Assembly: GCA_029706075.1 (NCBI GenBank)
Contig: JAINUG010000309.1
Span: forward strand, 170,001 to 234,000
Length of the DNA: 64,000 nucleotides
Direction: 5' to 3'
DNA from: Aldrovandia affinis
Taxonomy: Eukaryota; Chordata; Actinopteri; Notacanthiformes; Halosauridae
Positions within the stretch are counted from its first letter, which is position 1, and each line of letters opens with the position of its first letter. Shown here piece after piece: positions 11,474 through 23,925 of this stretch. The position numbers and the translations under genes are program-made. The notes beneath the pieces are model-generated. The model was not told where the DNA came from and did not search any database. It worked only from the letters and a program-made list of their open reading frames with translations.

Positions 11474-13044
11474 TCAGGTGCGTTGGCCTGTGGGGCACCC
11501 AGTCTGCCTGCCAGGTGATCAAGCTTCCCGCCCTCGGGGGCTACCGTCACGCCCGAGACTTCTGCCCACGCAAAACAAAAACACACTGTGACTCTCTGCG
11601 ATGTTCATCGGTGTCGTTTACATATTACCACACTTGTGTTGATTTATTTTACACGGCTATATACAGTAGGCCTATCTGTTTAACTGTTAATTTGTCCGGA
11701 TTATTTTACAGCTGACATAGTTTGCCTGTTAAACCATGTAGTGTAGTTTCGCACTTTAGTAGTAGATAGTTTACCGCGTACAGGATTCCTAAAGGTATAA
11801 TTTTGACTCTAAAAATAGGAGTCACTATCAAGTGCAAACAGACCACATGCTCAGATCCATCCCTATAACAGAAACGCAATGAGAACAAGTCCGTTTTTAT
11901 CTCGTAACGTTCTCAGACAGCTTGGCTGGGAAACAAGCTTCAATTTTAAGGCCTTCTACTCACAACTCAATTGATGCAATGTTGTAATAGTTGGAAAAGC
12001 AAGCCAGCAGCACAAAAACACCAATATCTCATTTGTTTAAATGAATAAATTAAGCCTAAAGGAGAACCTCCGCTCTCGGTCCGCGGTGCCTCTCGTTCAG
12101 AGGACGGAAATAAAGGAGCCGTCACGCGCAAATTCACCACCGCACACGGCTCCTCTCCTGCACGAGTCCAAGACCCTCATCTCCCCTTCAAACGCTGGTC
12201 TGTGCGATCACACACGAGACTAACGGACATCGAGAGACAATTAAACGAGTTTTCAACAAAACAGAGGGACCGACACCCTTCTGCTGCTACCGCGCTTTAT
12301 TTCATATGTATTTATTCATTTATTGTATTATTATAGAACATAATCTTCCGGCCTCTTTTACTGCTGTTGTTTATCTGACGTTGTTGCGTTAGTCCCGTCT
12401 CTGTTCTCACTGGCTGTGTACATTGCGTTTTTGCGTTCTTGTTTTATTTGTATTTATTATGTCGTGTTCAGCACTTTGAACTGCATTTCGCGCATGAACG
12501 TATGCTGCACAAATACAGTTTGACTGGTCCATTGATCCAGGAAAGGGAAAACAAAGTGGTTGACACAACTCTTCACTCATTTCCTCCCCGAAAACCAATT
12601 TAGGCTACTGCAGAGTCGTTGTATTATGACATTTTATTTAATGACATGAATTATGCGCTGCTGGCATTATGATTAGAGTTCTACCTGAATAATTAATAGA
12701 AGCCCTTTTTTAATTACATCCTCAAAGCACGGTGATATTTTTCATCAATCGATGCTCTTCATAGCAACTGATATATCACTAATGGGCACACGGTGATTGA
12801 GTTTCTGACAGGCGACAGGCTCCGTCCACAGACCGCCACTGTTTAGCGGTTTCCAAAGGAGAAACCACATGAATTTAAAGTGTAGTCTCTCCGCTGGTTT
12901 CTTCACTCGTACGAACGAGGAGAACGCTGAGCCAATGCCTTCTTCACCTACTGAAGAGAGCTCGCCAAAACCCACAGCAGCATAAACACAGGGAACACCA
13001 ACACAAGAGATGCCAGACTGGGCTCTTTCTGCCAAACTGGCTGA
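11474..13044. other. Unique AT-rich intronic DNA
   Basis: No gene. The part at 12,610-12,790 holds CTGAATAATTAATAGAAGCC and TTTTTAATTACATCC, homeodomain-type TAATTA words that could mark a conserved element. Confidence 0.4.
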
Positions 13045-13165
13045 ATTGTACCTGATTTTGCACTTATTCGTGGCACTGAAAAGCCAGTTGGCATTTTGTT
13101 TTTTTTCCTTCTTCTTTATTTCATTTTATTTTTTAAATCGCATTAACTTAACAAAGCCAGCACAT
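13045..13165 (+). repeat. Unclassified dispersed repeat, copy 2
   Basis: Partner of the copy at 11.1 kb; the same order of short conserved words is kept over about 120 bp. Confidence 0.45.
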
Positions 13166-13597
13166 TCTGAGATCGCAGAGCGAGACGGACCCGTTCCTCC
13201 GAAGACGCTGCCATGTCTACGCTTCCTCAGGGACTCGTTTGTTCCAAGAAGCCAGTTGGAACTCCGTTTTCCCGAAGAGAGCGTGGTACTGAAGTCACTA
13301 TTCGGGCGGTTCGTTTCCACTCTACCCCCCGGTAATGTCTGGGCCTCTCTGCCGCACATATGCCATCCCGTTGACGAGGGAATTCGACATCAGCTTGGCA
13401 ACCCTGCAAGACAGGCTGAGAACCCCTGACAAGGAATATAAAGCCCAGTTTCGCTCTCCACAGTGTAAGCGATCCACCCCCCACGCACCTGCCTGTATAC
13501 GGGATAATTAGCGACCCTCCATTTACACTGGTCAAGAGTGTAGCTTTCATACATCACACAATTAGAGGACATGACAGGTAGGCAGACTGTCTCTCCC
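13166..13597. other. No gene seen
   Basis: A plus-strand frame (139 codons from 13,010) crosses this region but starts inside the 13.05-kb repeat and shows no domain. Confidence 0.5.
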
Positions 13598-13874
13598 GCT
13601 CCATCTCTCTCTCCCTCTCCCCCTCTCTCTCTCTCTCTCTCTCCCTCTCCCCCTCTCTCCCCCTCCATCTTTCTCTCTCTCTCTCTCTCCCTCCTCTCTC
13701 TCCTCTCTTTCTCCCCCATCTCTCTCTCTCTCCCCTCTCTCTCTCCTCTCCCTCTCCCTCTCCCCTCCCCTCTCTCCTCCATCTCTCTCTCTCTCCCCTC
13801 TCCCTCTCCCCCTCCATCTCATATCTCTCTCTCTCTCTCTCTCCCTCTCCCTCTCCCTCTCCCTCTCTCTCTAA
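13598..13874 (+). repeat. CT polypyrimidine tract
   Basis: CT repeats with CCCCTC and CCATCTC interruptions, opposite in strand sense to the GA tract 7 kb to the left. Confidence 0.95.
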
Positions 13875-14514
13875 CACCCACACATATAGCATCACGTCGG
13901 ATTTCACGGTAAGGTTTTACTGGGACATAATGCAAATGTTTTAAAATGACTAGTTTGTCATGTTTTTTTCATGACTGAAGAACAGGATTCATCCTGCATC
14001 CCCCGCCAGTTCTCTCATACACAACGCTTACAATACAGAGAGCACAACAGTACTTTCCTACCTCTGTGTCGCTGCAATTCTGCATTCTATTTACATTTGT
14101 AATGTTCACTGGACGTACCGTTGTTTAATACCAGTTTAAAATACGCGTTGTTGTTGCACTTTAGATATTTATGAGCCCGGGGCTCTGATTCTGAGTAAGA
14201 CATTTGCCGGGGTGCAAAATCAGATTCTGGAGCACAACATTGAGCTCCAGGCCCTGACAATCTCTCATAATTCATCCTGAAGCACCACACAAATGTATTA
14301 TACTTTGTCAACAGCAGGTGACAGAATAGTCCCTCACAACAGTCGTCACGAAAACGAGTGGTTGACGGATTTTCCAGGACTTTACAGATGTACACTGTGT
14401 GTATACTTTATCTTCTCTGTGTTTTTGAGTGAATGATATACAGTATTGTGCTAAATACATTTGTTATTTGAAGTTCAACAATTTCCGTTTTTTCCATCAT
14501 GAAATGGTTTAGTA
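13875..14514. other. No gene seen
   Basis: Unique DNA; a minus-strand frame of 102 codons (14,087-14,395) is unrecognised. Confidence 0.5.
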
Positions 14515-15070
14515 TACAGTACCAGTCAAAAGTTTGAGTACACCTTCCATCTGGATTATGGCTAATCGGGCACTCCTTCATTCTTCAGCAAGATAATGAT
14601 CCGAAACACACCTTGAAGTTGTGCAAGAACTATCTGGTGAAGGAGAAACATGAAGGACTCAAACTAAGGACCTGGCCTGCCCAGTGTCCAGACATTAATC
14701 CCATAGGACTTGTGTGGGATGAACTGGACAGAAGAGGCAAAGCAAAGCAACACACAAGTGTCTCTGGGAATTTCTGCAGGAGAGCTGTGAAGATGTCGGA
14801 ATGATTTCCTGATTAAACTTATCAACCGAATGGCCCGTGTTTGTGAGGCTGTTATCAAGGCAAAGGGTGGCTATTTTGAGGAATCCAAGATTCTATTTTC
14901 AATTCAGTTTCCTTGAACATTGCTTTGATGTTCCTTTCGTTTATTGTTACATGTGTTTTTTTGTCACTTTCAAGTATTTACAGATGTACGATTATACGGT
15001 GTATAACATTGTCAATTATGAGATAAAGCTAGTTTCTCGCAGGTGTACTGAAAGTTTGACTGGCACTGTA
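14515..15070 (+). mobile_element. Tc1-like element, internally deleted and inactive
   Basis: Inverted ends TACAGTACCAGTCAAAAG and (right end, reversed) TACAGTGCCAGTCAAACT bound a 556-bp element with TA at each end. Between them is the end of a Tc1 transposase: DNDPKHTLKLCKNYL at about 14,598 then WPAQCPDINPIGLVWDELD near 14,690. In the family the last catalytic residue is the Glu of NPIE; here it is Gly. The N-terminal DNA-binding part is gone. Confidence 0.85.
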
Positions 15071-15080
15071 TGTACATATA

Positions 15081-15230
15081 CGTACACTACCAGTCAAGAG
15101 TTTTAGAACACCCCCATTTTACAGTTTTTACTGAAATGTAAGCAGTTCAAGTGAATAACCTGAAATGATACAAAGGTAAGCAGTAAACTGCCAGAGGTTT
15201 AAAAAAAAAGGTTTAGGTTACCAAAAACTG
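15081..15230 (+). mobile_element. Second Tc1-like terminus, truncated
   Basis: TACACTACCAGTCAAGAGTT then TTAGAACACCCCCATTTTAC resembles the outer end of another fish Tc1-type family. No partner end is found nearby. Confidence 0.55.
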
Positions 15231-15361
15231 ATGTGTATACATACACATAAAGGTATTGGCATCTTATCGGCCTATGCTCACTAAATATCGGTATCGGAAG
15301 AACACATATCGGTATCAATATCGACCACTACCTAAAACATGTGAGATTGGCGGCAGGAGAC

Positions 15362-15485
15362 AGTGTTAGCATAGTGGTTAGGAGCTGGGCTTGTAACTCA
15401 GAGGTTGCAGGTTCGATTCCCAGGTGGGGCACTGCTGTTATACCCTTGAACTAAAGGTACTTAACCTGAAATGCTTCAGTGTGCG
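15362..15485 (+). mobile_element. SINE family C, 5' part
   Basis: TAGCATAGTGGTTAGGAGCT carries the A box and GGTTCGATTCCC an exact B box, then CAGGTGGGGCACTGCTG and TACCCTTGAACTAAAGGTAC. The 3' core is missing. Confidence 0.75.
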
Positions 15486-15635
15486 GTAGAAGCATGCCAG
15501 CTGAGACGGCTGAATATCAGGTGTCATTAAAAACGCACGTGCTTCTCCAGCGGAACGGAAGAGATGCGGAGACTGAATGAAAGAGTAAACGTTCCGCTGC
15601 GCGACCCTCGACCTTCAGGCGTCAGGCGAACGCGC

Positions 15636-15775
15636 TCATCCTCCCAGACATCACGGGTGTGATCACGCCCTGCTGCATCCTCCCAGACCTCACGGTGTGA
15701 TCACGGCCCTCTGCTTTCTGCGCTCATCCTCCCAGACCTCACGGTGTGATCACGGCCCTCTGCTTTCTGCGCTCA
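15636..15775 (+). repeat. Minisatellite of about 50 bp, three copies
   Basis: CATCCTCCCAGACCTCACGG then TGTGATCACGGCCCTCTGCT repeats; the first copy is shorter. Confidence 0.85.
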
Positions 15776-17150
15776 TCCCAAACCAAACCCCAGAATCCCA
15801 CGGCCCAGAGGAAGGCCCTAGCAACCCTTTAGGATAAATACATATAAAACTATATTCTGCAAATTGAGTGAATCTGGCATCTACCCAAAAAAACTAAGAC
15901 ATTTACCCCCCCAAAAAAACACCAACAACAACAGCATAAGAATCATGACTTGTAGCTATGAAATTGCACGGGGACTTATTACGCTATGCTATGTCGCGAA
16001 AAAGGCCTCCTGTTCGAAAAGGCGAATTTCAGGTCGCGGCACGCAGAATGCGCGGTGCAGAATGCGGTTTCATGTAAAGGAGTTCCCACGTGAAGGACTG
16101 GGATTCCACCCAAAGGCTGACACTGGAGCTACTGAGCCGGGAACAGCTGTGCCTTCGGGGTTTGCGATCCAGACGCACCAGCGCTGTAGCCTGCCGAAAA
16201 TGTTTTACATTAAAATAAAATAATAGTCAAAAACTATCCCGTCTGTCGCAACACCTCGACCACACCCCTTTCCCGCTCTCGACCAGTCACGGCACGTCTG
16301 TCCTGTCTTCAAATGAGACGCCACGGACACATGTGACAAGGGGCAGGCTGGTGTGGGTGCGCTTCTGTCTGTCAAACCCCGTGCGGATGTCCTGATTCTC
16401 TCTGTCAAAGCCGCACAGTTCAATAACAACGAACACAGACACAGCCGACTGTGGGGTTGGGTTTGTACAGCCCAAACACTGGCCACAGAAACAAAAGACA
16501 AAAGCGTGGAGGAGTTTTAGCGGAAAACATTTACACAGTATGTCTAAAGCGCTGATTAACTCGCGTTTCATCGCTTGCTTTAATCCGATGCTGTGTCGCT
16601 TATCGGACCAAAAGATTAAGTTATGTGCGAAACGTCAACGTCTAGTTCACGGACTGGTAGCAATCACACGAGGAAGCACTTCAGAAAAATATACGTTTAT
16701 TTATTTTTATGTTGCCTTTCATATAATATCAGGGTTGGTTTTTTTTTTGATCGCCAAAGAAATTATGCACGGATACCTCTTATCGCAGTGTCTGGGTAGG
16801 AGGGGCAACTGCGAGGGGCAAATACATGTTCCGTTTCAGATACTGACAATAAACAGAATCTGTGCATAATGGGGCATTTTATTCCACACAATAGCGTCGG
16901 TTTAGAAGGCGACAATAAAAATCTGGTTTATTTACAACCCCTCGGGTTTCAGTGATCTAAAAAATACAAATAAAATAAAACGTATCGCCTAGAAACGCAT
17001 TTCGGGAAGATAGCGATCTCGTTTCCCACCGGGCCGTGGAGTCTGTACCCTCGGCGCAGCCTAGACACAACCAGCGGATTCATTTTACAGGCTATGAATG
17101 TAAAACGTCCTAACCGACAGGGATTTGCTGTCACATTTTAAATCAGTCAG

Positions 17151-17154
<4 letters not shown>
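15776..17154. other. Unique intronic DNA
   Basis: Mixed composition with no repeat I can name. Frames up to 119 codons have no recognisable domain, and I found no PACS exon 2 sequence. Confidence 0.5.

Positions 17155-17190
<36 letters not shown>
17155..17190 (+). repeat. CA microsatellite
   Basis: Pure CA repeat just left of the PACS CpG-rich block. Confidence 0.95.
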
Positions 17191-17193
<3 letters not shown>

Positions 17194-17953
17194 GCTTATT
17201 TCGCAATGGCTGGCCAGCTACCAAACATTTATAAAATATCATCAGCGCGGTGGTGCCATATTTAGCTCGCAATAAAAATAATGCCACCCAGTGCATGCTG
17301 CAGATGAGGCAGGCTAGTGACAGCGGTCTGAACCGGGTCAGGTTAACGGGTACACTCTGTATTCTGTTAAAGGGGCTGAGAGGGGTGGCTGAGAACAAGA
17401 CAAGACCGAGAAGAGGAGTCTGCATTCTGTCCTCGGCTCCGGTAGCCGAACTCGAGCGAACAAACCCGCACAGGCGAAGCATGTTTCACGGCCGATTATC
17501 GTAACGGTTTTACAAACTAGTCTCCGCAACACTTTTCACACGTTAAACTTCTGCCTTAACGCGCGGCCGACAAACCGCCAAACCGTGACGAATAAGCAGG
17601 ACGTGGTTTGCACGCGGGGGTGCCCCCCCCAGTCTCGAGCGTGGACCGAGGACAGACCCGTCGCGTGACAGGCGGAGTGCGGGTGGCCTCGATGCGCGAG
17701 CGGTAACGCATCTCTCGGCACAGTGTCGCTCGCTCGCTCCGCTCCGCTCCGCCGCCGAAACCCCACAAAACGCACCGCACGCGCTCCACACGCACATTTG
17801 CACAAAATGTTCTCACGTTTTATTTAAGATGGCCACTAGGCTACTGTGTGTGGACCATCTCGTTTGGGGGAAAAACGGGACAAACGGGAACGCAGGCAGC
17901 CCATCTATAGCAAGCGAAACGACAAATGCAACTGGGAAATCCGCTCACTGTAC

Positions 17954-18180
17954 CTGGGAACGCAGCTGGGAGACGATCGGTCAATTTCCCAGGTCGCGAA
18001 AAGGTTCATCGGAACGGGCATCGGCCCGGAGCCCGCCGAACCCACGGCCGGGGCTCCGGTCCCGGCTCCCGGTGCAGGGGGGACGGTCACCGGGGCGGGC
18101 CCCCCACCACCGCCTCCGCCGCTGCCGGGGTTCAGAAAGGCGGCCCGAACCCCTCCTCTTTCCACTGCGGCCGCCATCAT
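17954..18180 (-). CDS. pacs2: PACS2-like protein, coding exon 1 (N-terminus only)
   Basis: The exon reads from ATG at 18180 to 17954, 75 codons plus two bases. PACS proteins are cytosolic sorting adaptors that bind acidic-cluster motifs of membrane cargo such as furin; PACS2 also acts at ER-mitochondria contacts (family knowledge). The sequence shows a low-complexity Gly/Ala/Pro N-terminus, then [18 protein letters not shown], the conserved start of the furin-binding region. [11 protein letters not shown] and SSPS fit PACS2 better than PACS1, which has a Tyr in MNLYATWE. The Arg codon is split at CCCAG|GTACAGTGA, a good donor (intron begins at 17953). Two ATGs are in tandem (18180 and 18177); the second has the better Kozak context, A at -3 and G at +4. 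The frame stays open upstream only through a GT repeat, so those residues are not included. Exon 2 should lie at lower coordinates; I did not find it here. Identity to the PACS family is firm, paralogue less so. Confidence 0.85.
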
Positions 18181-18231
18181 CGCCTCTCCCGGGGAACAGC
18201 TGAAGCGGTCTGTCTGGCGCTGGTGCTCGCT

Positions 18232-18233
18232 CG

Positions 18234-18266
<33 letters not shown>

Positions 18267-18300
18267 TCTCGCGCACGCACACACACACACTCCCTCCCCT
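18232..18300. repeat. Alternating CA/CG tract in PACS 5' UTR or core promoter
   Basis: CA repeats with interspersed CGCG and CGCAC steps begin about 55 bp upstream of the start codon. On the gene strand this is a GT/GC alternating purine-pyrimidine tract, the class of sequence that can adopt Z-DNA. It is broken by CTCTCG interruptions, so it is not one pure run. Confidence 0.8.
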
Positions 18301-18387
18301 CGATCCGAGTCAGTGTCTCTCGCTGGAACAACACAGCCCAGCCCGCAGAGCCGAGGCGGGGCTTCGCCACTCCAACAGAATCTGCGA

Positions 18388-18402
18388 CCGCTAGGGGGCG
18401 CT
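18388..18402 (+). promoter_or_regulatory. CTCF-like motif upstream of PACS exon 1
   Basis: CCGCTAGGGGGCGCT matches the core of the vertebrate CTCF consensus (CCACCAGGGGGCGCTA) with only a few differences. It sits about 210 bp upstream of the PACS start, at the edge of the CpG-rich block. Binding is inferred from the motif only. Confidence 0.5.
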
Positions 18403-19867
18403 CGTTGTCCTTATTTTTGTAATTCTATATCTCATTTAACGTCTCATATATTTTTTAACCCATTCTGAAAACGCGTATTATACTTTTTTTGTTGTTGTTA
18501 ACGCGATGCATTTAGATCCAATTGACTAAATGTCGCATATTTCTGCACAATAAAACTACAACAAGGACCATGTAATGATGCATAGATTTATATATTAAGT
18601 TAGAAGGGTTATACCTTTCTATAGACTATACATTTTTGGGCTATTTCGTCTGTAGCTTTGAACATATTACCCCCTAAGAGCACACGCGAGGCCTACAGAC
18701 ATACCAAAAAATCCAGTTTATTTACATGAACAACGACATTTTCCTAACATTAAAACCGTGCAATCCTATCACATGATTGTCGGTCTATTGATTGACGCAC
18801 GCACACCAAAGAGCCGTTGAGGTGGTTTAAGCTCCGAGCAGCGAGCGTTCGGGATTCGAGCGCCTCAAACGGCGCGGGTTTCAGAGGCCCCCCTCCCCCA
18901 GCTGCCACCTGCGGGACCCCCAGCCCCCCCCCCCACAACTTTAAAAAGCCCAATCGGACCTCAGGAGGAGCCGTAGTTTTTCTCCCCGTAAACTCGCCGC
19001 TAAAAGGCGGCTCCTATTTGCGAGCTCGCTTCCCCGCCCTCGCAGTCCTAATTCACTCGCGCGCTGTCAAACCCCAAACACGGGGGAAACGGACAAGTCC
19101 TCGCCTGCCTCGGGTTTGTTGTTGTGCAATAACGTGAACCTGAATCCCATTCCAGCGCAGGTAGGCCTGCCGCACACACCCTTCTCCCGTGCGCGGGGTG
19201 TCGGGAGACATGTAGGTCAGGGAGCGAGTTGCGCAACCGAGGTGCTGAATATTATTTGAATGCGCGTTGTGTGAATGCCCTTTGGTAGAGCGTCAATTGC
19301 CAATTATCTCTCGATAGCCTAATCCATCCACTAAACCCTGCCTGTCGGGGCCCATACGGAACAGCACGATTATATTTGTAGAGGCCCGCGATCTCGCATT
19401 GTATGCCAAGCTATTTAATGTACCCTACTGAATTCATGCGGTGTAAATATTACAGTGAAAACAGCCAGCGCCAGATAAGTGATTTATTATTTAAGCGACG
19501 CGATATATTTTCTACGTCATTGTTACTGTACTGTAGGCTACGCACCGCATTCCTCAACAGATGAAGTCCAGCTGTTGTTCCGAGCGCCAAGTCCACCATC
19601 AGGAAAACCACAAACGGGCCTTTCAGGGTGCCCACTTTAAGAGTACAGCAACGAGCGGAAGCTGGAGAGGTTTTCAGTTCTAAAAAAAACTAAACTAAAT
19701 AGTTTTCTCTTCAAAGACACGAACGATATTCATCAGGGGAACGCAACACGCACTTTGTGGCTCTGTGTGCTAAAGTATCAGAGAGGACTGCGCGCTGTGT
19801 GTCAGTGAAAGCTCTTTTTTCGTTGATAGCGGAAGTTGGTTTTTCCGCACAACATACAATATATAAC
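18403..19867. other. Upstream region of PACS, second CpG-rich patch
   Basis: AT-rich to about 18,780, then CpG-rich to about 19,250 with a C-run at 18,922, then AT-rich. The rich patch could be a second promoter or an enhancer, but I see no exon with a recognisable protein on either strand. Confidence 0.4.
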
Positions 19868-20025
19868 AATATATGCCATTTAGCAGACGCTTTTATCCAA
19901 AGCGACTTACAGTAGTGAATGCATACATTTTCAGTATATGTGGCCCCAGTGGGGATTGAACCCACGACCTAAGCGTTGCCAACGCTGTGCTCTACCAACT
20001 GAGCCACAGAGAACCACACCGCACT
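19868..20025 (-). mobile_element. SINE family D
   Basis: Minus-strand copy: GTGGCTCAGTTGGTAGAGC (A box), GCGTTGGCAACGC, GTGGGTTCAATCCCC (B box), then the 3' core GCTTTTATCCAAAGCGACTT seen on the plus strand. It is the intact counterpart of the element whose head is amplified at 26.65-27.40 kb. Confidence 0.75.
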
Positions 20026-20311
20026 AAAGCCAGCTTTCACCGTGTCTCCAGAAACACGTCGCCCTTTCTAATCACGCAGACAAACACATCACAACGCGAG
20101 GCCGCCAACGCGCCGTGGCCGGTGACTCAGACTCTAAAGGACAGCCATGAAACCCGGTGTTGCTCGGAGAGGAATATTAATGCGCTCTCTCCAGAGACGG
20201 TGCAGTGGCGGGCCCACTCGCTCGCTGCGCTGCGGGCTGCCAGCGGGTGTCTCGCGGTCTTGGCCGGAGGGTCTGTCGCTGGGGTGTGGGGAGAATTAGA
20301 AGCAAGCTCGA

Positions 20312-20630
20312 GGTCTCCCGGGTGGTCTAGCGGTTACAACGTTCAACGCTGGCCACTACGACTGGGGTTGGATTCCATCGGCTGCGCCAGTATCTGCTCT
20401 GGCCAGGAGTGCCACTAGGGGGGCGGCAGTTGGCTGTCCACCCGAGGGTGGGGGGAGGGAAGCCGATATGAGCTCGCTGCGTATAGGAGTGGCTCTGGAG
20501 TACTGGAGTTACAGTCGACAGCTTGGCGAGTGTTGACTTGGAGAAGGCGGTACATCACCTACGGCAGCGAACTCACAATACGAGGGGGGATGGACGTGAA
20601 AAGAGAGGGCTACTAAGTTGGGAGAATGTG
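20312..20630 (+). mobile_element. SINE family A, near full length
   Basis: Head CTCCCGGGTGGTCTAGCGG, B-box region GGGGTTGGATTCCA, body GCCACTAGGGGGGCGGC and CCGATATGAGCTCGCTGCG, then AACTCACAATACGAGGGG. The AATTGGCTACTAAATTGGG tail is reduced to CTACTAAGTTGGGAGAA. Confidence 0.8.
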
Positions 20631-20802
20631 GTTGAATGTGGTTCTCCTGTTTGAGCAGATGAACACAGAGGGTGAATGTGGTTCTCCTGTTTGAGGAGGG
20701 TGAACAGAGAGGGTGAATGACTCCCAGTGAGCTACACACTGTTGGGCACTGGTCACACGCAAAGCCTGACCGGGAGACGGAAAGGATGCCATCTGTCAAC
20801 AA

Positions 20803-21669
<867 letters not shown>

Positions 21670-22083
21670 ATAAACATCCGGATTACTATTGTGTATGTTT
21701 CTGTATGTGTGTGTGTGTTATGTGTGTGTGTATATGTGTCTGTGTGTGTGTGTGTGTGTGAGTGTCTGTCTGTGTGTGTGTGTGTGTATCTGTCTGTGTG
21801 TGTATGTGTTATGTGTGTGTGTGTGTATGTGTGTGTGTATCTGTCTGTGTATATGTGTGTGTGTGTGTGTGTATCTGTCTGTGTGTGTATGTGGGTGAGT
21901 GAGTGTGTGTATATGTGTGTGTGTGTGTGAGTGTGTGTGTATGTGTATGTATGTATGTGTGTGTGTGTGATGTGTGTGTGTGTGTGAGTGTCTGTCTGTG
22001 TGTGTGTATATGTGTGTAGTGTGTGTATGTGTATATGTGTGCGTGTATGTGTGCATGTGTGTGTATATGTGTGTGTGTGTGTA

Positions 22084-22122
<39 letters not shown>
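21670..22122 (+). repeat. GT microsatellite with TATG and TCTG variants
   Basis: Long GT repeat rich in GTATATGTG and GTCTGTCTG words. Confidence 0.95.
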
Positions 22123-22123
<1 letters not shown>

Positions 22124-22177
22124 GATCAGATTTCTGGTTGGATGTTAGAAGTCATGTGGTGGGATACCTGTGGATTC

Positions 22178-22328
22178 CTCAGCTGGGTGTGTGAGTCTCA
22201 GCTGGGTGTGTGAGTCTCAGGTGTGTGAGTCTCGGCTCAGCTGGCTGTGTGAGTCTCAGCTGGGTGTGTGAGTCTCAGCTGGGTGTGTGAGTCTCAGCTG
22301 GGTGTGTGAGTCTCAGCCGGGTGTGTGA
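22178..22328 (+). repeat. 19-bp minisatellite CTGGGTGTGTGAGTCTCAG
   Basis: About seven copies, two of them shortened; the last has GCCGGG. Confidence 0.9.
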
Positions 22329-23529
22329 GACCCTTTTGGTGAAACATGTGCAGTGTGTCTCCCTGCTGTTTTCAGCAGGAGGTGATGGTGACTTTGTGAA
22401 CTCGCTCGTTTGCTCGTTCACACAGTCACCGTGTTTTTGATCCTTTCCACAAAACAAGAGAAGCCACCCAACCCCCACGCTAATGATCCATCCAACCTCA
22501 GATCTCAGGGCAGAGTGATGTCATCAGACTGCGGTGGGCAGCTTTAGTCGCCTCAGTTCTGCTAACGAGCCACAAGGTTTCCCAGAATCCTCCCCAGCCT
22601 GACGGCACTCCCATGAGGCCTCAGTATACGTCAGTATTTGGTGTGTTCTCACAGGTTCGCAAACCGCACGATCGCGGGGTCGCTCAGCGAAAGCCTCTTT
22701 CACCCGGGCACTCACAGCGGGGAGGCTGTGGGGATGCTGATTGGTCGGAGTGATCAGCTCCTGAAGGATTGGTTTTGGGACAGTCCCGGTGAGAGGCCGT
22801 CCCAAGCTGGTGTATACGGTCACGTTAAAAACCCCAGCAGCAAAACTGAGGACTGGAGCTTAACAAAATGCACTCGGTGGCTTAGAAAGGATCGATGTCG
22901 TTAAACTGTGTGTGTGTATAACGCACGTACTGTGTGTGTCTGTGTGTGTGTGTGTGCATAACGCTATGCACACTTCATGAATAGATTTAAAAGGTGCGTG
23001 TCACCAGTGACATCACAGCCCTAATTAAAACAGAAAGAACAGACCTCTCTCTGACCGGTCCTGTCCTGATCGATGACCTCTGCGTTTCCACGGTAACTCT
23101 GTCAGCGAGAGCTCGGCTTCCCTGCCTGACAGCCGGACGGACGGATGGACACACCCCCTGAGACCAGCTCAGCCCCGCACCGCTAAGCGCTAAGCGCTAA
23201 CCCCAGATCAGAGCTTCTGAACAGACCTGTATCACTGTCGGGACATTCCTGCTGCTTTCAGAAAGATACGAGAGGCTGCTACCCTTCAGTGAGTTTGAGA
23301 AACTGGAAGCTCCCGTACAACCCTTGATTCCAAATTCACAAAACACCAGAATTAAATGGGCCATGTTTTTGGAGAAAGCACTATAGCTTATATAACTGAC
23401 AAAGTTTAACTCCTTAAGGCCTTGCTACCACTGACAAAAATACTGGGAACCATAATCTGAGAGACAGGACTATGCGTACGTCCATATTATAACCAGTTGG
23501 ATAAATATTAAAAATCAGTAGGCCGGAGG
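22329..23529. other. No gene seen
   Basis: Unique DNA with a small GT tract at 22,904-22,965. Frames of 88-99 codons at 22.5-22.9 kb are unrecognised. Confidence 0.5.
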
Positions 23530-23925
23530 CAGACAGCATAGTCGGTCTAACGCACCGTATCTTGGCTGGTCCGGTGTGGTGTGTGCTGCCTGTCAGGGAC
23601 GCGGTTCTAAACCCGTCTCTACCAGACCGGCCCTGGTCGTCAGCCCCGATCGGGGGCGGCATTTGGCTGTCCGCCCCAGGGGAGGGGGAGGGTGAGCCGG
23701 CTCGGGTCCACCGTGAAGCACGTAAGGGAGTCTCCAGAACGTGGGTGGGGGAGAGTTCCGTTTCGGAGGAAAAGCAGAGGTCGCTGCCCTCGGAGAATTG
23801 GCTTGCCTTGAGTAGTCGAGCTACGAACCCGTGTGGGGAGGGTTAATCTAAATAAATAGAGCAATTGGCTACCAAATTGGGAGAAAAAAACGGGAAAAAA
23901 TCTGAAACAAATTATATAAAAATAT
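23530..23925 (+). mobile_element. SINE family B, full length
   Basis: Head CATAGTCGGTCTAACGCACC, B-box GCGGTTCTAAACCCG, body with GGGGCGGCATTTGGCTGTC, tail GCAATTGGCTACCAAATTGG then GGGAGAAAAAAACGGG. Confidence 0.8.

Larger units (their letters stand above)
17540..18410. promoter_or_regulatory. CpG-rich promoter block around PACS exon 1
   Basis: This stretch is dense in CpG and GC-rich on both sides of the exon, unlike the AT-rich DNA on either flank. It covers the splice donor, the exon and about 230 bp upstream of the ATG. I see no clear TATA box. A CpG-island promoter firing leftward is inferred from position and composition; the transcription start is not visible. A composition count and CAGE or H3K4me3 data from any fish would settle the limits. 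Confidence 0.6.

Noticed and set aside
12745..13429. Unnamed frames of 96 and 139 codons
   Set aside because: No recognisable domain; the second begins in a dispersed repeat.
18817..19137. Divergent gene exon in the second CpG-rich patch
   Set aside because: Neither strand gives a recognisable protein or a clear splice donor; composition alone explains the open frames.
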